In this document: piece after piece, positions 41,969 through 51,245 of the stretch
How positions within the stretch are numbered: the stretch's first letter is position 1
Layout: every line of letters starts with the position of its first letter
NCBI RefSeq assembly: GCF_900115305.1
Contig: NZ_FOVW01000003.1
Span: 290,963 to 354,962 of the forward strand
DNA: 64,000 bases
From: Algoriphagus ornithinivorans
Lineage (GTDB): Bacteria > Bacteroidota > Bacteroidia > Cytophagales > Cyclobacteriaceae
Direction of reading: 5' to 3'
Notes under the pieces: generated by a model
Database searches by the model: none
What the model was told of the DNA's origin: nothing
Seen by the model: the letters and a program-made list of their open reading frames with translations, nothing else
Program-made: the position numbers and the translations under genes

Positions 41969-42805
41969 ATGAAAATCAATGCTAAAATCCTCCTGATGAC
42001 TGACTTCTCGGAAGTTGCCGGTTTTGCCTTTGAATACACCAGACAACTGGCCACCAAGCTTCAGGCAAAAGTAGAGGTAATGCATATTCTCAGCACCCCT
42101 GTGGATTGGGTGAGGCTGGATAAGGATAAGGAAAAGTTTTATCCTGAAACACTGAATGCCATTGCCAATGCCAAATCCAATCTTTCATCAATAGTCCATG
42201 ATTTAGAAAAGCAGGGCATTAATGCCTTTTCTTCATTAATCTACAGTTTTGGTTCGGAGACGGTTTTTGAGCATGTTCAAAATGCCGAACCGGACTTTGT
42301 GATAATGGGATCCGAAGGCAGAGGAGCAAAAAAACCCTTTTACCTTGGCTCTACTGCCCAAAAGGTACTTAGAAATATTAAAACTCCTATCCTGATTGTA
42401 AAAGAAGAACCAGCTCACAAGGAGATCAAAAAGATTGCATTTCTATCTACCTTGGAAAAAAGTCAAAAGCCTGTTTTTAAAAAACTTAAAAAACTGGCAG
42501 ACTTATTAGGAGCACAGCTGGATTTAATTTTTATCAATACTCCCTATGATTTCCATGAAAGTGCTGAGATTGATGAAATGTTCAATGAGATGTTGGAGTC
42601 AGATAATACCACACAGCACTTCTTAATAAACTCCAGAGATGCCGAGAATGGAGTTATTTACTATGCAGAAAACAATCAACCAGATATTTTAACTTTAGCT
42701 AAAACAGAAAAATCAGGATTAACCAAATTCTTCAATCCAAGCCTAACAGAAAATCTAGCCAAAACACACAATTTTCCTATTCTTTCAATTTGCCTAGAGG
42801 AATGA
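41969..42805 (+). CDS. Universal stress protein (two Usp domains)
   Basis: The 278-residue protein has an N-terminal Usp domain starting ILLMTDFSEVAGFAFEYTRQLA, with the ATP-binding signature G-x2-G-x9-G-S-T in GSEGRGAKKPFYLGSTAQKVL, and a weaker second Usp domain with no clear signature (KIAFLSTLEKSQKPVFKKL...). Tandem Usp proteins are usual in Bacteroidota and respond to stress or redox signals. It is a single-gene unit. The spacer upstream is the hairpin array, so its promoter must be within the last 90 bp. Confidence 0.9.
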   Translation: MKINAKILLMTDFSEVAGFAFEYTRQLATKLQAKVEVMHILSTPVDWVRLDKDKEKFYPETLNAIANAKSNLSSIVHDLEKQGINAFSSLIYSFGSETVFEHVQNAEPDFVIMGSEGRGAKKPFYLGSTAQKVLRNIKTPILIVKEEPAHKEIKKIAFLSTLEKSQKPVFKKLKKLADLLGAQLDLIFINTPYDFHESAEIDEMFNEMLESDNTTQHFLINSRDAENGVIYYAENNQPDILTLAKTEKSGLTKFFNPSLTENLAKTHNFPILSICLEE

Positions 42806-42917
42806 ATTGCCTCGTCAAGAAAAATCTGATTAAATGGTAGAATTAGAGAATAAAGTGATTAAAAAAATGAAACTTATTATTTTTGAAAATGTTATCTTAT
42901 GAGATAACTTTGAATAG

Positions 42918-43271
42918 ATGACTAGGAGTATTATTTTTCATAAAAATCATTTCATCGAATTTTATCAAAACCTAGATATCAAGGCAAAAAATAAAGTTCA
43001 ATATGTTCTGGAACTTATCAAGCAGGTCGAAAGGGTACCTGAAAAGTTTCTAAAACATCTAGAAGGAACTAATGTCCTTTATGAAATAAGAATAGAGTAT
43101 CAATCAAACATTTATAGAATTTTCTGTTGCTTTGACGAAGGTAAATTAGTTATCCTCTTTAATGGGTTTCAAAAAAAATCTCAAAAAACTCCCAAAAAGG
43201 AAATCGAAAAAGCTGAAAGACTGATGAAAGATTATTTTGAATTAAAAAAAATGAGAGATGAAGGACTATAG
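42918..43271 (+). CDS. HigB-like (phage-derived Gp49-like) toxin
   Basis: The 117-residue protein has the RelE-like fold: FHKNHFIEFYQNLDIKAKNKVQYVLELIKQVERVPEKFLKHLEGTNVLYEIRIEYQSNIYRIFCCFDEGKLVILFNGFQKKSQKTPKKEIEKAERLMKDY. This matches the Gp49-like/HigB family of ribosome-dependent mRNA interferases. It overlaps the downstream antitoxin gene by 14 bp. The order toxin before antitoxin is that of higBA. Confidence 0.9.
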   Translation: MTRSIIFHKNHFIEFYQNLDIKAKNKVQYVLELIKQVERVPEKFLKHLEGTNVLYEIRIEYQSNIYRIFCCFDEGKLVILFNGFQKKSQKTPKKEIEKAERLMKDYFELKKMRDEGL

Positions 43272-43557
43272 CAAAATCAAAACCTTCGATGAACTAATTG
43301 AATTAGAACATGGAAAGGTTGGCACTGAAAGCAGAAACAGATATGATGAAAATGCCCAAATGTTTATCATAAGTGAAATGCTAAAAGAAGCCAGAAAGGA
43401 GGCAAAACTTACACAAGAACAATTGGCTGAAAAGGCCGGAACGAAAAAAAGCTATATCTCTAAACTTGAAAATGGTAAGGGAAATATCCAATTGTCAACG
43501 TTGATTAGGATATTTGAGCAAGGGCTTAATAAAAGAATAGGTTTAACTTTCCTATAG
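43258..43557 (+). CDS. HigA-like XRE-type antitoxin
   Basis: The 99-residue protein has an N-terminal extension and a C-terminal HTH_XRE domain (EARKEAKLTQEQLAEKAGTKKSYISKLENGKGNIQLSTLIRIFEQGLNKR). It neutralises the HigB-like toxin encoded just upstream and should autoregulate the operon. The 14-bp overlap implies coupled translation. Its stop codon lies inside a 14-bp perfect hairpin. Confidence 0.92.
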   Translation: MKDYSKIKTFDELIELEHGKVGTESRNRYDENAQMFIISEMLKEARKEAKLTQEQLAEKAGTKKSYISKLENGKGNIQLSTLIRIFEQGLNKRIGLTFL

Positions 43558-43580
43558 TAATAAATGGGAAAGTTAAACCT
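43539..43580. terminator. Long perfect hairpin over the end of the antitoxin gene
   Basis: AGGTTTAACTTTCC (43539-43552) pairs perfectly with GGAAAGTTAAACCT (43567-43580), loop 14 nt. It spans the antitoxin stop and separates it from the convergent methyltransferase gene, so it may act in both directions. T-runs are short, so strength is uncertain. Confidence 0.5.
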
Positions 43581-43592
43581 TGGAATTCTACT

Positions 43593-44780
43593 TTATTTCT
43601 TCAACAATCTCGCGATGTAAAATCCGTCAAACCCGCTTTCCTGAGCCAATACTTTTTGATCTTCGATCAATTCGAAGTCTTTCCCTGCCTCAGAAGCCAG
43701 GAATTTTTCAACCTGCTTTTGATTTTCAGAAGGCAGGATACTGCAAGTCGCATAGACCATCTGACCTCCTTTTTTCAACATGGAGGAATAGCTTTGAATG
43801 ATTTCCTGCTGGGTTTCCTGCACTTTGGCGATAGAGTCCAGACTCAGCTTCCATTTAGTATCCGGATTTCTTCTCAGCACTCCTAAACCCGAACAAGGCA
43901 CATCCAATAACAAACGATCCGCTGACTCTTTCAATCTTTTGATAGTCTTGGAGCCTTCGATCACTTTCCTTTCTATAATAGAAACTCCGTCTCTTCGTGC
44001 TCTTAGCTTGGTTTGCTGCAGCTTCCACTCTTCCACATCCATGGAAAGCACCTTCCCCTTATTCTGCATCAGGGCTGCTAAATGGAGGGACTTCCCTCCA
44101 GCACCAGCACAGGCATCGATCACGCGCATTCCTGGTTCCACTGCCAAGGCCTGAGCTACCAACTGAGAAGAGGCATCCTGAACTTCAAAAAGGCCTTCTT
44201 TGAATGCCGGATTGCGGAAAACATTTTGTCTTTGCTCCAAAATCAAAGCATCTGGATATCCTTTCACAATGTAAGTTCGGATTCCATCTTCCGCCAATCG
44301 GTTTTTCAATTGCTCCCGGGTGATTTTCAAAGTATTTACCCGAAGCACTACTTCTGCCTCTTCATTCAAAGAGTGAATTTCCTGATCCCATTTCTCACCC
44401 AATTCCTTCTTCCCCAACTCATACAACCAATCAGGAATTGATTCCAAAATGGCTGGATTGTCCAAGTTCTCGTACTTAGCTTTGATTTTGTCAGGGTTTA
44501 ATCCGGAAAATTCCTCCCAAGGTGGAAGTTCATTGCCTTGCATCAGCCAGTAAGTTCCAAACAAATCCCAGTAGCTTTCAGAAGGACTCAGATAATTGAT
44601 CAGCCTCCACCAACGTACCATTTCATAGGTGGTTTCTGCGATAAAAGAACGATCTCTCGCTCCCCATTTGGGATTGGATTTAAGGGTACGCTCTATGACC
44701 TTGTCAGCGTATTGACCTTCTTGAAAAATAGATTCTAAAGCAGTATGTACTCCGCGTATGGTATTATTATGTAGTTTCAT
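43593..44780 (-). CDS. RsmB-like rRNA/tRNA (cytosine-C5-)-methyltransferase
   Basis: The protein is about 395 residues from ATG 44780 (KLHNNTIRGV); a GTG start at 44798 would add six. An N-terminal NusB-like helical region is followed by the NOL1/NOP2/Sun methyltransferase: SAM motif VIDACAGAGGKSLHLAAL, DVPCSGLGVLRRNPD (PCSG catalytic Cys) and VYATCSILPSENQKQV (ATCS). It methylates cytosine at C5 in rRNA, possibly the RsmB or RsmF position. It is a lone gene, convergent with higA. Confidence 0.9.
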   Translation of the reverse strand: MKLHNNTIRGVHTALESIFQEGQYADKVIERTLKSNPKWGARDRSFIAETTYEMVRWWRLINYLSPSESYWDLFGTYWLMQGNELPPWEEFSGLNPDKIKAKYENLDNPAILESIPDWLYELGKKELGEKWDQEIHSLNEEAEVVLRVNTLKITREQLKNRLAEDGIRTYIVKGYPDALILEQRQNVFRNPAFKEGLFEVQDASSQLVAQALAVEPGMRVIDACAGAGGKSLHLAALMQNKGKVLSMDVEEWKLQQTKLRARRDGVSIIERKVIEGSKTIKRLKESADRLLLDVPCSGLGVLRRNPDTKWKLSLDSIAKVQETQQEIIQSYSSMLKKGGQMVYATCSILPSENQKQVEKFLASEAGKDFELIEDQKVLAQESGFDGFYIARLLKK

Positions 44781-44837
44781 CAGAAAGAAATTCTGCACAA
44801 AGGTAGTTTTTCTTTCTCAGACTAGCCGAAAAGAAAC

Positions 44838-45647
44838 TCAAAAGGGTTTGAAGGTCAATGAAATTCTGATGCCTTCCCGGGGAACTGCTGAACCAAAATA
44901 AAAATAATCCCCAGCGTAAACATCTCCTAAAACTGAAAACTGATTCGGTTGACCCATATGATTGCTTATCATAGGCTCCTTCTGAATGATTTGTTTTCTA
45001 AACTCAAGAAAATTCGCTCTAAGCCCTACATCAACCCAATTATTCAAAGCATAGGAGAAACTTATATCTAAGCCTGTTCTCCAATTTATCTCCTCCACAG
45101 GAATAAGAAATGGGCCGGCAACTATAGAAAGGCAATTCAGACATGGCCACCAAAACAGATAGCTATAATCTGGATAAAATTCCAATTTGGCATTTGCTCC
45201 TCTTTCCCTCATCGAAAAGAGATTGACATTCACAGAGGTCCTTTCTCCCAATGTGATGGATTTTTGAAGAAATAATCCAAATCCCACCAATTCATTTTGT
45301 AAGCCAACCAATACGGGATCTCTGGCGATTCCAACTATACTATAAGAATTACCATCTTCTGCGGGAGGCCCATAAATTGACCTGTTTGTATATCCTGTCT
45401 CCTGAGGCTCATAATAAGAATGATGAGAACCCATCAAGCCCAAAGACCAGCTTTTCCCCAATGGGATTCCTGCGAAAAACCTACCTCCCCCAAACCTTGC
45501 TTTTTCAGGAGCAATACTTTGGGTTTGCTTCAAAGCCTTCTCCCAATAAACTCCATCCAATTCAAACCAAATCCCTTTTTTCTCTTGGCAATAAGCACTT
45601 ACAGAAATCAGGAAAAGCATAGAAAGCAACAGTAATTTTCTCATCAT
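44838..45647 (-). CDS. Outer-membrane-associated beta-barrel protein, unknown function
   Basis: The 269-residue protein has a signal peptide (MMRKLLLLSMLFLISVSAYC/Q) and alternating amphipathic strands such as WFELDGVYWEKAL, KSWSLGLMGSHHSYY and FSYALNNWVDVGLRANFLEF. It ends with ISLTFKPF, again a C-terminal Phe. No family is recognised. It is a lone gene, divergent from prmC with a shared 84-bp promoter region. Confidence 0.7.
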   Translation of the reverse strand: MMRKLLLLSMLFLISVSAYCQEKKGIWFELDGVYWEKALKQTQSIAPEKARFGGGRFFAGIPLGKSWSLGLMGSHHSYYEPQETGYTNRSIYGPPAEDGNSYSIVGIARDPVLVGLQNELVGFGLFLQKSITLGERTSVNVNLFSMRERGANAKLEFYPDYSYLFWWPCLNCLSIVAGPFLIPVEEINWRTGLDISFSYALNNWVDVGLRANFLEFRKQIIQKEPMISNHMGQPNQFSVLGDVYAGDYFYFGSAVPREGIRISLTFKPF

Positions 45648-45731
45648 TCCTCAAGCATTTATATTATCGGACATCTTTCCCACAGTCAGGGATGTGCTTA
45701 CCTTTACGGAGCTAATTCATTTTTCGCTACA

Positions 45732-46568
45732 ATGATCAATTACAATAGTTTGGTAAAAAAATGGGCCCAATCCCTGGAGCTTTACGATTTCTCAGAAGCG
45801 CAAAACTTAGTGGAATGGCTATTTGAACATCATTTAGGCTTGAGAAGAGTGGATATGATGCATTTTTTAGAGGAAAAGGATCTGCCTCAGGCTCTTTTGT
45901 CAGATTTTGAACGTTTGAAAAAAGGAGAACCTATCCAGCAAATTTTAGAAAAGGCCCCTTTTTACGGGAGAGAATTCAAAGTAAGCAGAGATACGCTGAT
46001 CCCTCGGAATGAAACCGAAGAGTTGGTGCATTTGATTATCAAAGAAAATCCCCAACCTCATTTAAGAATACTGGATATCGGTACAGGCACAGGCTGTATC
46101 CCTATATCTCTGGCTTTGGAAATGAATTCAGCGGAAGTGTATGGCTTGGATATTTCCGAAGGGGCTTTGCAAATCGCCAGAGAAAACGCTAAGGAATTCA
46201 AGACTGATGTCAAATTTTATCAAATAGATATCCTGAAGGAAGAAATCTCGGTAAATGAATTAGATATTTTGGTCAGCAATCCACCTTATATTCCTGAAAA
46301 AGGAAAAGCACTTATGCACAAAAATGTATTGGATTTTGAGCCAGAATTGGCGCTTTTCGTTCCGGATGAGGATCCGCTTTTATTTTACAGGGTCATTGCT
46401 GAGAAAGCCAAAAAATGCCTGAAAAAGGGGGGAAAGCTCTATTTTGAAATTCATGAAGATTACGGTCAGGAAGTACTGAACTTGCTGAAAAAGCAGGGCT
46501 ACAGCAAGATTGAATTGATCCAAGACCTTAATGACAAGGATAGAATCGTGAAAGGTATTTTAGGATGA
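45732..46568 (+). CDS. prmC: Peptide chain release factor N5-glutamine methyltransferase
   Basis: The 278-residue protein has an N-terminal helical substrate-binding domain and a SAM domain with ILDIGTGTGCIPISLAL and the catalytic NPPY box (VSNPPYIPEKG). It methylates the GGQ glutamine of release factors RF1 and RF2. Length is normal. It overlaps the end of the convergent hydrolase gene by 9 bp, which leaves no space for a separate terminator. Confidence 0.96.
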   Translation: MINYNSLVKKWAQSLELYDFSEAQNLVEWLFEHHLGLRRVDMMHFLEEKDLPQALLSDFERLKKGEPIQQILEKAPFYGREFKVSRDTLIPRNETEELVHLIIKENPQPHLRILDIGTGTGCIPISLALEMNSAEVYGLDISEGALQIARENAKEFKTDVKFYQIDILKEEISVNELDILVSNPPYIPEKGKALMHKNVLDFEPELALFVPDEDPLLFYRVIAEKAKKCLKKGGKLYFEIHEDYGQEVLNLLKKQGYSKIELIQDLNDKDRIVKGILG

Positions 46569-47330
46569 GGCCTTTTGACAAAAGTTTTTAATTAGAGCCA
46601 AGGTTTCGCCTTTTCGCTCAAACATGCCCATGTGCCCGGTATTTTCTAGTTCGAAATAATCAGTGAACAAGTAGCTTTGTTTTCTACTTGCCTCTAATTT
46701 AACCGAGCCGTCCTCTGTACCTGCAATCAATAATTTTGGACCATGAAAATGCTCCAAAACTTGGGTTCGGTCTTTTCTGTCCCGCATCGCTTCAGTAAAT
46801 GCGATCAAACCCTCCAAAGTTGATTCCTTTGCCTGTTCTACCGCTGTCTCAATAGCTGTGGAAAGTTCTTTTCTTCTGTCCTCCGGAAAAAGCTGAGGCA
46901 CAAATGAGGTTACAAATTTGTCAACTCCGTTTTTCTTTAAAAAGGTAATTGTCCGATTTCTCATTTGCTTTTTATCAGCATCATCTGCGAAAGCTGTACT
47001 ATGAAATAGTCCAACAGCCTTTAATTTCTGCTGCATCAATTCTAAAAGTGCTAAGGTCACATAACCCCCCAAAGAATGGCCAATAACAATCGGTTCGAAA
47101 ATTTCATTTTCTTCCATCCATTCCTCCAACATCACTGCAAGCTCCTCTAAGCTAAGATGGGATTTTTCCAAAGGACTATTTCCGAAGCCCGGCAAATCTG
47201 GACAAATAACTCTGTAATTTTTACTCAGCTCTTCTGCAAAATCTGCCCACATAGCTCCAATTTCACAGAACCCATGAATCAAAACCACAGGCTGACCCTG
47301 TCCTTTTTCAAAAAAATATACAGAAGACAT
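46560..47330 (-). CDS. Alpha/beta hydrolase
   Basis: The 256-residue protein has the canonical fold: oxyanion HG in VVLIHGFCEIGAMW, nucleophile elbow GHSLGGY, Asp in IAGTEDGS and His in TGHMGMF. No lid insertion identifies the substrate. It is 7 bp downstream of dxs and is co-transcribed with it. A functional link with isoprenoid synthesis is only suggested by this. Its 3' end overlaps that of prmC. Confidence 0.92.
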   Translation of the reverse strand: MSSVYFFEKGQGQPVVLIHGFCEIGAMWADFAEELSKNYRVICPDLPGFGNSPLEKSHLSLEELAVMLEEWMEENEIFEPIVIGHSLGGYVTLALLELMQQKLKAVGLFHSTAFADDADKKQMRNRTITFLKKNGVDKFVTSFVPQLFPEDRRKELSTAIETAVEQAKESTLEGLIAFTEAMRDRKDRTQVLEHFHGPKLLIAGTEDGSVKLEASRKQSYLFTDYFELENTGHMGMFERKGETLALIKNFCQKASS

Positions 47331-47337
47331 AAATTAT

Positions 47338-49251
47338 TTAGATGCTCTTGGCTACTTCGCTCATGCTTCTAACAGCATCGGCAATACCATCCGGGTCAAA
47401 TCCGCAAGCTCTGTGCAATTCGATTTGCTCGCCATGCTCAACCACTTCGTCAGGGATACCCAGACGCTTCACCTGAGCCTGATACTCATGATCCATCATC
47501 CATTCTAGTACAGCCGAACCAAATCCACCCATCAAACAACCATCCTCTACGGTGATTACTTTCTTGAATTTCCCAAAAACCTCATGAAGTAATTCTTCAT
47601 CCAAAGGTTTTACAAATCTCATATCATAATGAGCCGGATTTAATCCTTCAGCAGAAAGTGTCTCGCAAGCCTCCACTGCATAATTTCCAATATGTCCGAT
47701 GGTCAAAATAGCAACCTCTTCACCTTCCTTCACTATTCTTCCCTGACCTAGTGGAATTTGCTGGAATGCTGTTCTCCACTCAGGCATGACACCATTTCCT
47801 CTTGGATATCTGATGGAATAAGGGCCATCATGAGAAAGGGAAGAGAACATCATATTTCTCAATTCCTCCTCATTCATAGGAGCAGCAACTACCATATTTG
47901 GAATACATCTGAAATACGCCAAATCATAAGCACCATGGTGGGTAGGTCCATCCGCTCCTGCGAATCCGGCTCTATCCAAACAGAAAACAACAGGAAGGTT
48001 TTGTAAGCATACATCATGGATCACCTGATCATAAGCACGCTGCATGAAGGTGGAGTAAATATTACAAAATGGCTTTAGTCCCTGGGTGGCTAAACCTGCA
48101 GAAAAAGTCACTGCATGTTGCTCTGCTATCCCTACATCAAATGCACGGTCGGGCATAGCCTTCATCATAATATTAAGAGAAGATCCGGAAGGCATAGCTG
48201 GAGTTACACCCATGATACGCTCATCCTGTTCAGCCAACTCTACAATTGTATGTCCGAAAACATCCTGATATTTTGGAGCCTGAGGCTTTGAAGGGGTCTT
48301 TTTATAAATTTCTCCGGATACTTTATCAAACAAGCCCGGTGCATGCCAGGTAGTCTGGTTACCTTTTTCGGCAGGCTCATAGCCTTTTCCTTTCACTGTT
48401 ACACAGTGGAGAATTTTAGGGCCAGGGATATCCTTCAAGTCATTTAAGATTTCAACCAAATGGTTGACATCATGTCCGTCAACAGGACCGAAATAACGAA
48501 GATTGAGGGATTCAAATAAATTGCTTTGTTTCAGCACAGCTGATTTGATCGCTCCCTCAACTTTGGAAATGACTTCTTGAGCTGAGCTTCCAAATTTGCT
48601 GAACTTACCCAACAACTTCCATACTTCATCCTTTACCTTATTATAGGTGTGGGAAGTGGTAATATCCGTCAAGTAATCTTTTAAGGCACCGACATTAGGA
48701 TCGATCGCCATGCAATTATCATTGAGTATTATCAGAATATTGGAATCTGAAACACCAGCATGATTCATCGCCTCGAATGCCATCCCTCCTGTCATAGATC
48801 CATCGCCAATAACGGCTACATGCTGAATGCCGGAACCTTTATACTTGGAAGCGATCGCCATCCCAAGCGCAGCGGAAATAGAAGTACTGGAGTGCCCTAC
48901 CCCAAAAGTGTCATAAACACTCTCTTTTCTTTTAGGGAATCCGGAGATACCTCCGAAAATTCTATTAGTATGAAATTGATCTCTTCTTCCAGTCAGAATT
49001 TTGTGACCATACGCCTGATGACCTACGTCCCAAACCAATTGATCCTGAGGAGTATTCAATACATAATGTAAAGCCACTGTCATCTCAACCACACCCAAGC
49101 TTGCGCCAAAGTGCCCACCGTAAATAGACACGTTGTCTACGATGAAGTTTCTCAATTCATCACAGATTTGTACCAATTTCTCTTTAGGAAACTTTTTAAG
49201 GTCTGCTGGGCTGTTAATTTGAGCTAATAATTCTCCTGGTTCGATCAGCAT
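47338..49251 (-). CDS. dxs: 1-deoxy-D-xylulose-5-phosphate synthase
   Basis: The 637-residue protein starts LIEPGELLAQINSPADLKKFPKEKL and shows the thiamine-diphosphate motif GDGSMTGGMAFEAMNHAG...NDN, the EQHAVTFSAGLA region and the transketolase C domain (GQIELHRACGFDPDGI-type end). It makes DXP from pyruvate and glyceraldehyde-3-phosphate, the entry step of the MEP isoprenoid pathway. The length fits DXS. It is the first gene of a unit with the alpha/beta hydrolase. Confidence 0.97.
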   Translation of the reverse strand: MLIEPGELLAQINSPADLKKFPKEKLVQICDELRNFIVDNVSIYGGHFGASLGVVEMTVALHYVLNTPQDQLVWDVGHQAYGHKILTGRRDQFHTNRIFGGISGFPKRKESVYDTFGVGHSSTSISAALGMAIASKYKGSGIQHVAVIGDGSMTGGMAFEAMNHAGVSDSNILIILNDNCMAIDPNVGALKDYLTDITTSHTYNKVKDEVWKLLGKFSKFGSSAQEVISKVEGAIKSAVLKQSNLFESLNLRYFGPVDGHDVNHLVEILNDLKDIPGPKILHCVTVKGKGYEPAEKGNQTTWHAPGLFDKVSGEIYKKTPSKPQAPKYQDVFGHTIVELAEQDERIMGVTPAMPSGSSLNIMMKAMPDRAFDVGIAEQHAVTFSAGLATQGLKPFCNIYSTFMQRAYDQVIHDVCLQNLPVVFCLDRAGFAGADGPTHHGAYDLAYFRCIPNMVVAAPMNEEELRNMMFSSLSHDGPYSIRYPRGNGVMPEWRTAFQQIPLGQGRIVKEGEEVAILTIGHIGNYAVEACETLSAEGLNPAHYDMRFVKPLDEELLHEVFGKFKKVITVEDGCLMGGFGSAVLEWMMDHEYQAQVKRLGIPDEVVEHGEQIELHRACGFDPDGIADAVRSMSEVAKSI

Positions 49252-49380
49252 GTATCTTTACATTTTAATGGTCTGGAATGGTAAACTTCCCTAGCTTAGG
49301 TTTGTTTTTTAGTTAGCATAGCAACTAAATCAAAGTCTCCATTCTCTGACCTGAATTTCAATTAATTTGTCTTAATTGAA

Positions 49381-49388
49381 TATCTTTG
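49381..49388 (+). promoter_or_regulatory. Candidate -7 box for scpA operon
   Basis: TATCTTTG matches TAnnTTTG exactly. It lies about 40 bp before the scpA TTG start. The nearest TTG upstream is only 11 nt away, so the -33 part is not convincing. Confidence 0.35.
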
Positions 49389-49428
49389 GCCACAAGGTGG
49401 CAAAATTAACCAATAATTTAAATATCCC

Positions 49429-50178
49429 TTGAGTTTCGAAATCAAATTACCGCTCTTCGAAGGTCCTTTCGACCTCATGCTCTTCTTCATAGAGCGGGAC
49501 GAATTGGATATTTACGATATTCCTATCTCCAAAATCACCAATGATTTTCTGGACTATATCCATCATCTGGAGCAAATGGAAATAGAGGTTGCCAGCGAAT
49601 TTATTCTTTTTGCTGCCACCCTGATGAAGATTAAATCGAGAATGCTTCTTCCCCGACCGGAATTGAATGAGGACGGAGAGGAAATCGATCCAAGAGAAGA
49701 ACTCATCAGAAATCTTCTGGAATATAAAAAATATAAATCAGTAGTCGAGGAATTAGCCTCTTTGGAGGAAGAAAGACTTTCGAAACAAAAGCGCGGAAAT
49801 ATCACTGCGGAACTAAAAGCGCTCAATAAGGTTGATGATGTAGACGCAGAAATGCAAGACTTGGATCTCTACAAGCTTTTGAAGGTTTTTCAAAAATGCA
49901 TGGCAAAAATGGCCGCTCGTGTGGAAGATACTAAGCATACTGTAATCCAATATCCCTACACCATCGAGCAACAAAAAGATTTTATCTTGGAAAAAATCAG
50001 CTTCAAAAAACAAGTTCCTTTCACTGAATTCATATCCTACAAACCTGAAAAAATATTTGTTATCTACACATTTTTGGCAATTCTGGAATTACTACAACTT
50101 TCTTTAGTAACAATCGTCATTGGAGAGGGTTTTAATAACTTTTGGGTAGAAAAGACTGAGCCGGTCGCTACAGCCTAA
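49429..50178 (+). CDS. scpA: Segregation and condensation protein A
   Basis: The 249-residue protein has the ScpA kleisin pattern: FEIKLPLFEGPFDLMLFFIERDELDIYDIPISKIT at the start and a C-terminal winged helix (KQVPFTEFISYKPEKIFVIYTFLAILELLQLSLVTI). The start codon is TTG 49429, because the conserved N-terminus begins at once. ScpA bridges the SMC heads in chromosome condensation. It is the first gene of a tight three-gene row with the flippase and murF-alr, each separated by 1 bp. Confidence 0.94.
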   Translation: MSFEIKLPLFEGPFDLMLFFIERDELDIYDIPISKITNDFLDYIHHLEQMEIEVASEFILFAATLMKIKSRMLLPRPELNEDGEEIDPREELIRNLLEYKKYKSVVEELASLEEERLSKQKRGNITAELKALNKVDDVDAEMQDLDLYKLLKVFQKCMAKMAARVEDTKHTVIQYPYTIEQQKDFILEKISFKKQVPFTEFISYKPEKIFVIYTFLAILELLQLSLVTIVIGEGFNNFWVEKTEPVATA

Positions 50179-50179
50179 T

Positions 50180-51244
50180 ATGAAGCTAGACAACAAAAAA
50201 ATCTTTAAAACCCTCAACCCAAACAAAGTTTGGGTACCGATCTTAATCGGATTGGGCATTGTTTTCGGAATGTTCTATTTCGACCCAAGCGTTGATGCCC
50301 AAACCTTAAAAGGCGTATTCGATGCTTCTGCCCCCTACGTAATTCTGGCCATTTTGGTCATAGTTTTTAGAGATGCAGGATATGTCTACAGGATCAGAGA
50401 AATCACTCAAAGGGAGCTGACCTGGACAAGGTCCATTTATGTGATCATTCTTTGGGAATTTGCCTCTGCTGTGACCCCCTCAGTTGTCGGAGGTACCGCT
50501 GTAGCTATTTTTATCTTAAATAAAGAAGGAATCAAATTAGGTAGAGCCATTTCATTTGTGATGGTTACCGCCATTCTCGACAACCTCTTTTTTGTCATAG
50601 GAGCGCCTATCATTTTGTTCTTTGCTAAAGGCAATATTTTCCCCAACAGTCAGGTGCTGGAAAATCAATTGGAAAATAGCTTACAGGCTATTTTTTGGAT
50701 CAGTTATGCACTTTATGCCGCCTACAGCTTAATCATGGCTTTGGCTCTTTTTTATAGACCACGAGTTTTCAAGTGGGTTTTGATCAAAATATTCTCCATA
50801 AAATGGCTGAGAAAATGGAAGCATGATGCCCAAGAATACGGAAATCAAATCATCGAAGCTTCCAAAGAATTAAGTGGTAAAAAATTAAATTATTGGCTTC
50901 CAGTCATTGCAGCCACCATATTTATCTGGAGCTCCCGCTATTTGATGCTGAATGCATTGATATCTGCTTATGTGCCATTGTCTGTTGAAAATAATGTAAT
51001 CGTTTTCGCGAGACAGGTAATCATGTGGATCGTTATGATGATTTCACCTACTCCGGGTAGCTCCGGTACTGCGGAGTTTTTCTTCGGGCAGTTCTTCACC
51101 CAGTTTTTAGGCAACTACACCTTTGTAACCAGCATTTTTTGGAGGCTTCTTTCCTATTACCCATATTTGATTCTAGGAGCGATTTTCCTTCCAAGATGGA
51201 TTCGCCAGGTTTTTTTCAAAAAGAAAACAACTAGCCAAGAATAA
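50180..51244 (+). CDS. Lysylphosphatidylglycerol synthase-type (YbhN/UPF0104) membrane protein
   Basis: The 354-residue protein has about eight membrane spans. Hallmarks are the TPSVVGGTAVAIFILNKEG segment and MISPTPGSSGTAEFFF near the end, both conserved in the UPF0104 transmembrane family. Members are predicted flippases for polar lipids or isoprenoid carriers. It lies between scpA and murF-alr and starts 1 bp after scpA, which may reflect cell-envelope coupling. Confidence 0.88.
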   Translation: MKLDNKKIFKTLNPNKVWVPILIGLGIVFGMFYFDPSVDAQTLKGVFDASAPYVILAILVIVFRDAGYVYRIREITQRELTWTRSIYVIILWEFASAVTPSVVGGTAVAIFILNKEGIKLGRAISFVMVTAILDNLFFVIGAPIILFFAKGNIFPNSQVLENQLENSLQAIFWISYALYAAYSLIMALALFYRPRVFKWVLIKIFSIKWLRKWKHDAQEYGNQIIEASKELSGKKLNYWLPVIAATIFIWSSRYLMLNALISAYVPLSVENNVIVFARQVIMWIVMMISPTPGSSGTAEFFFGQFFTQFLGNYTFVTSIFWRLLSYYPYLILGAIFLPRWIRQVFFKKKTTSQE

Positions 51245-51245
51245 G

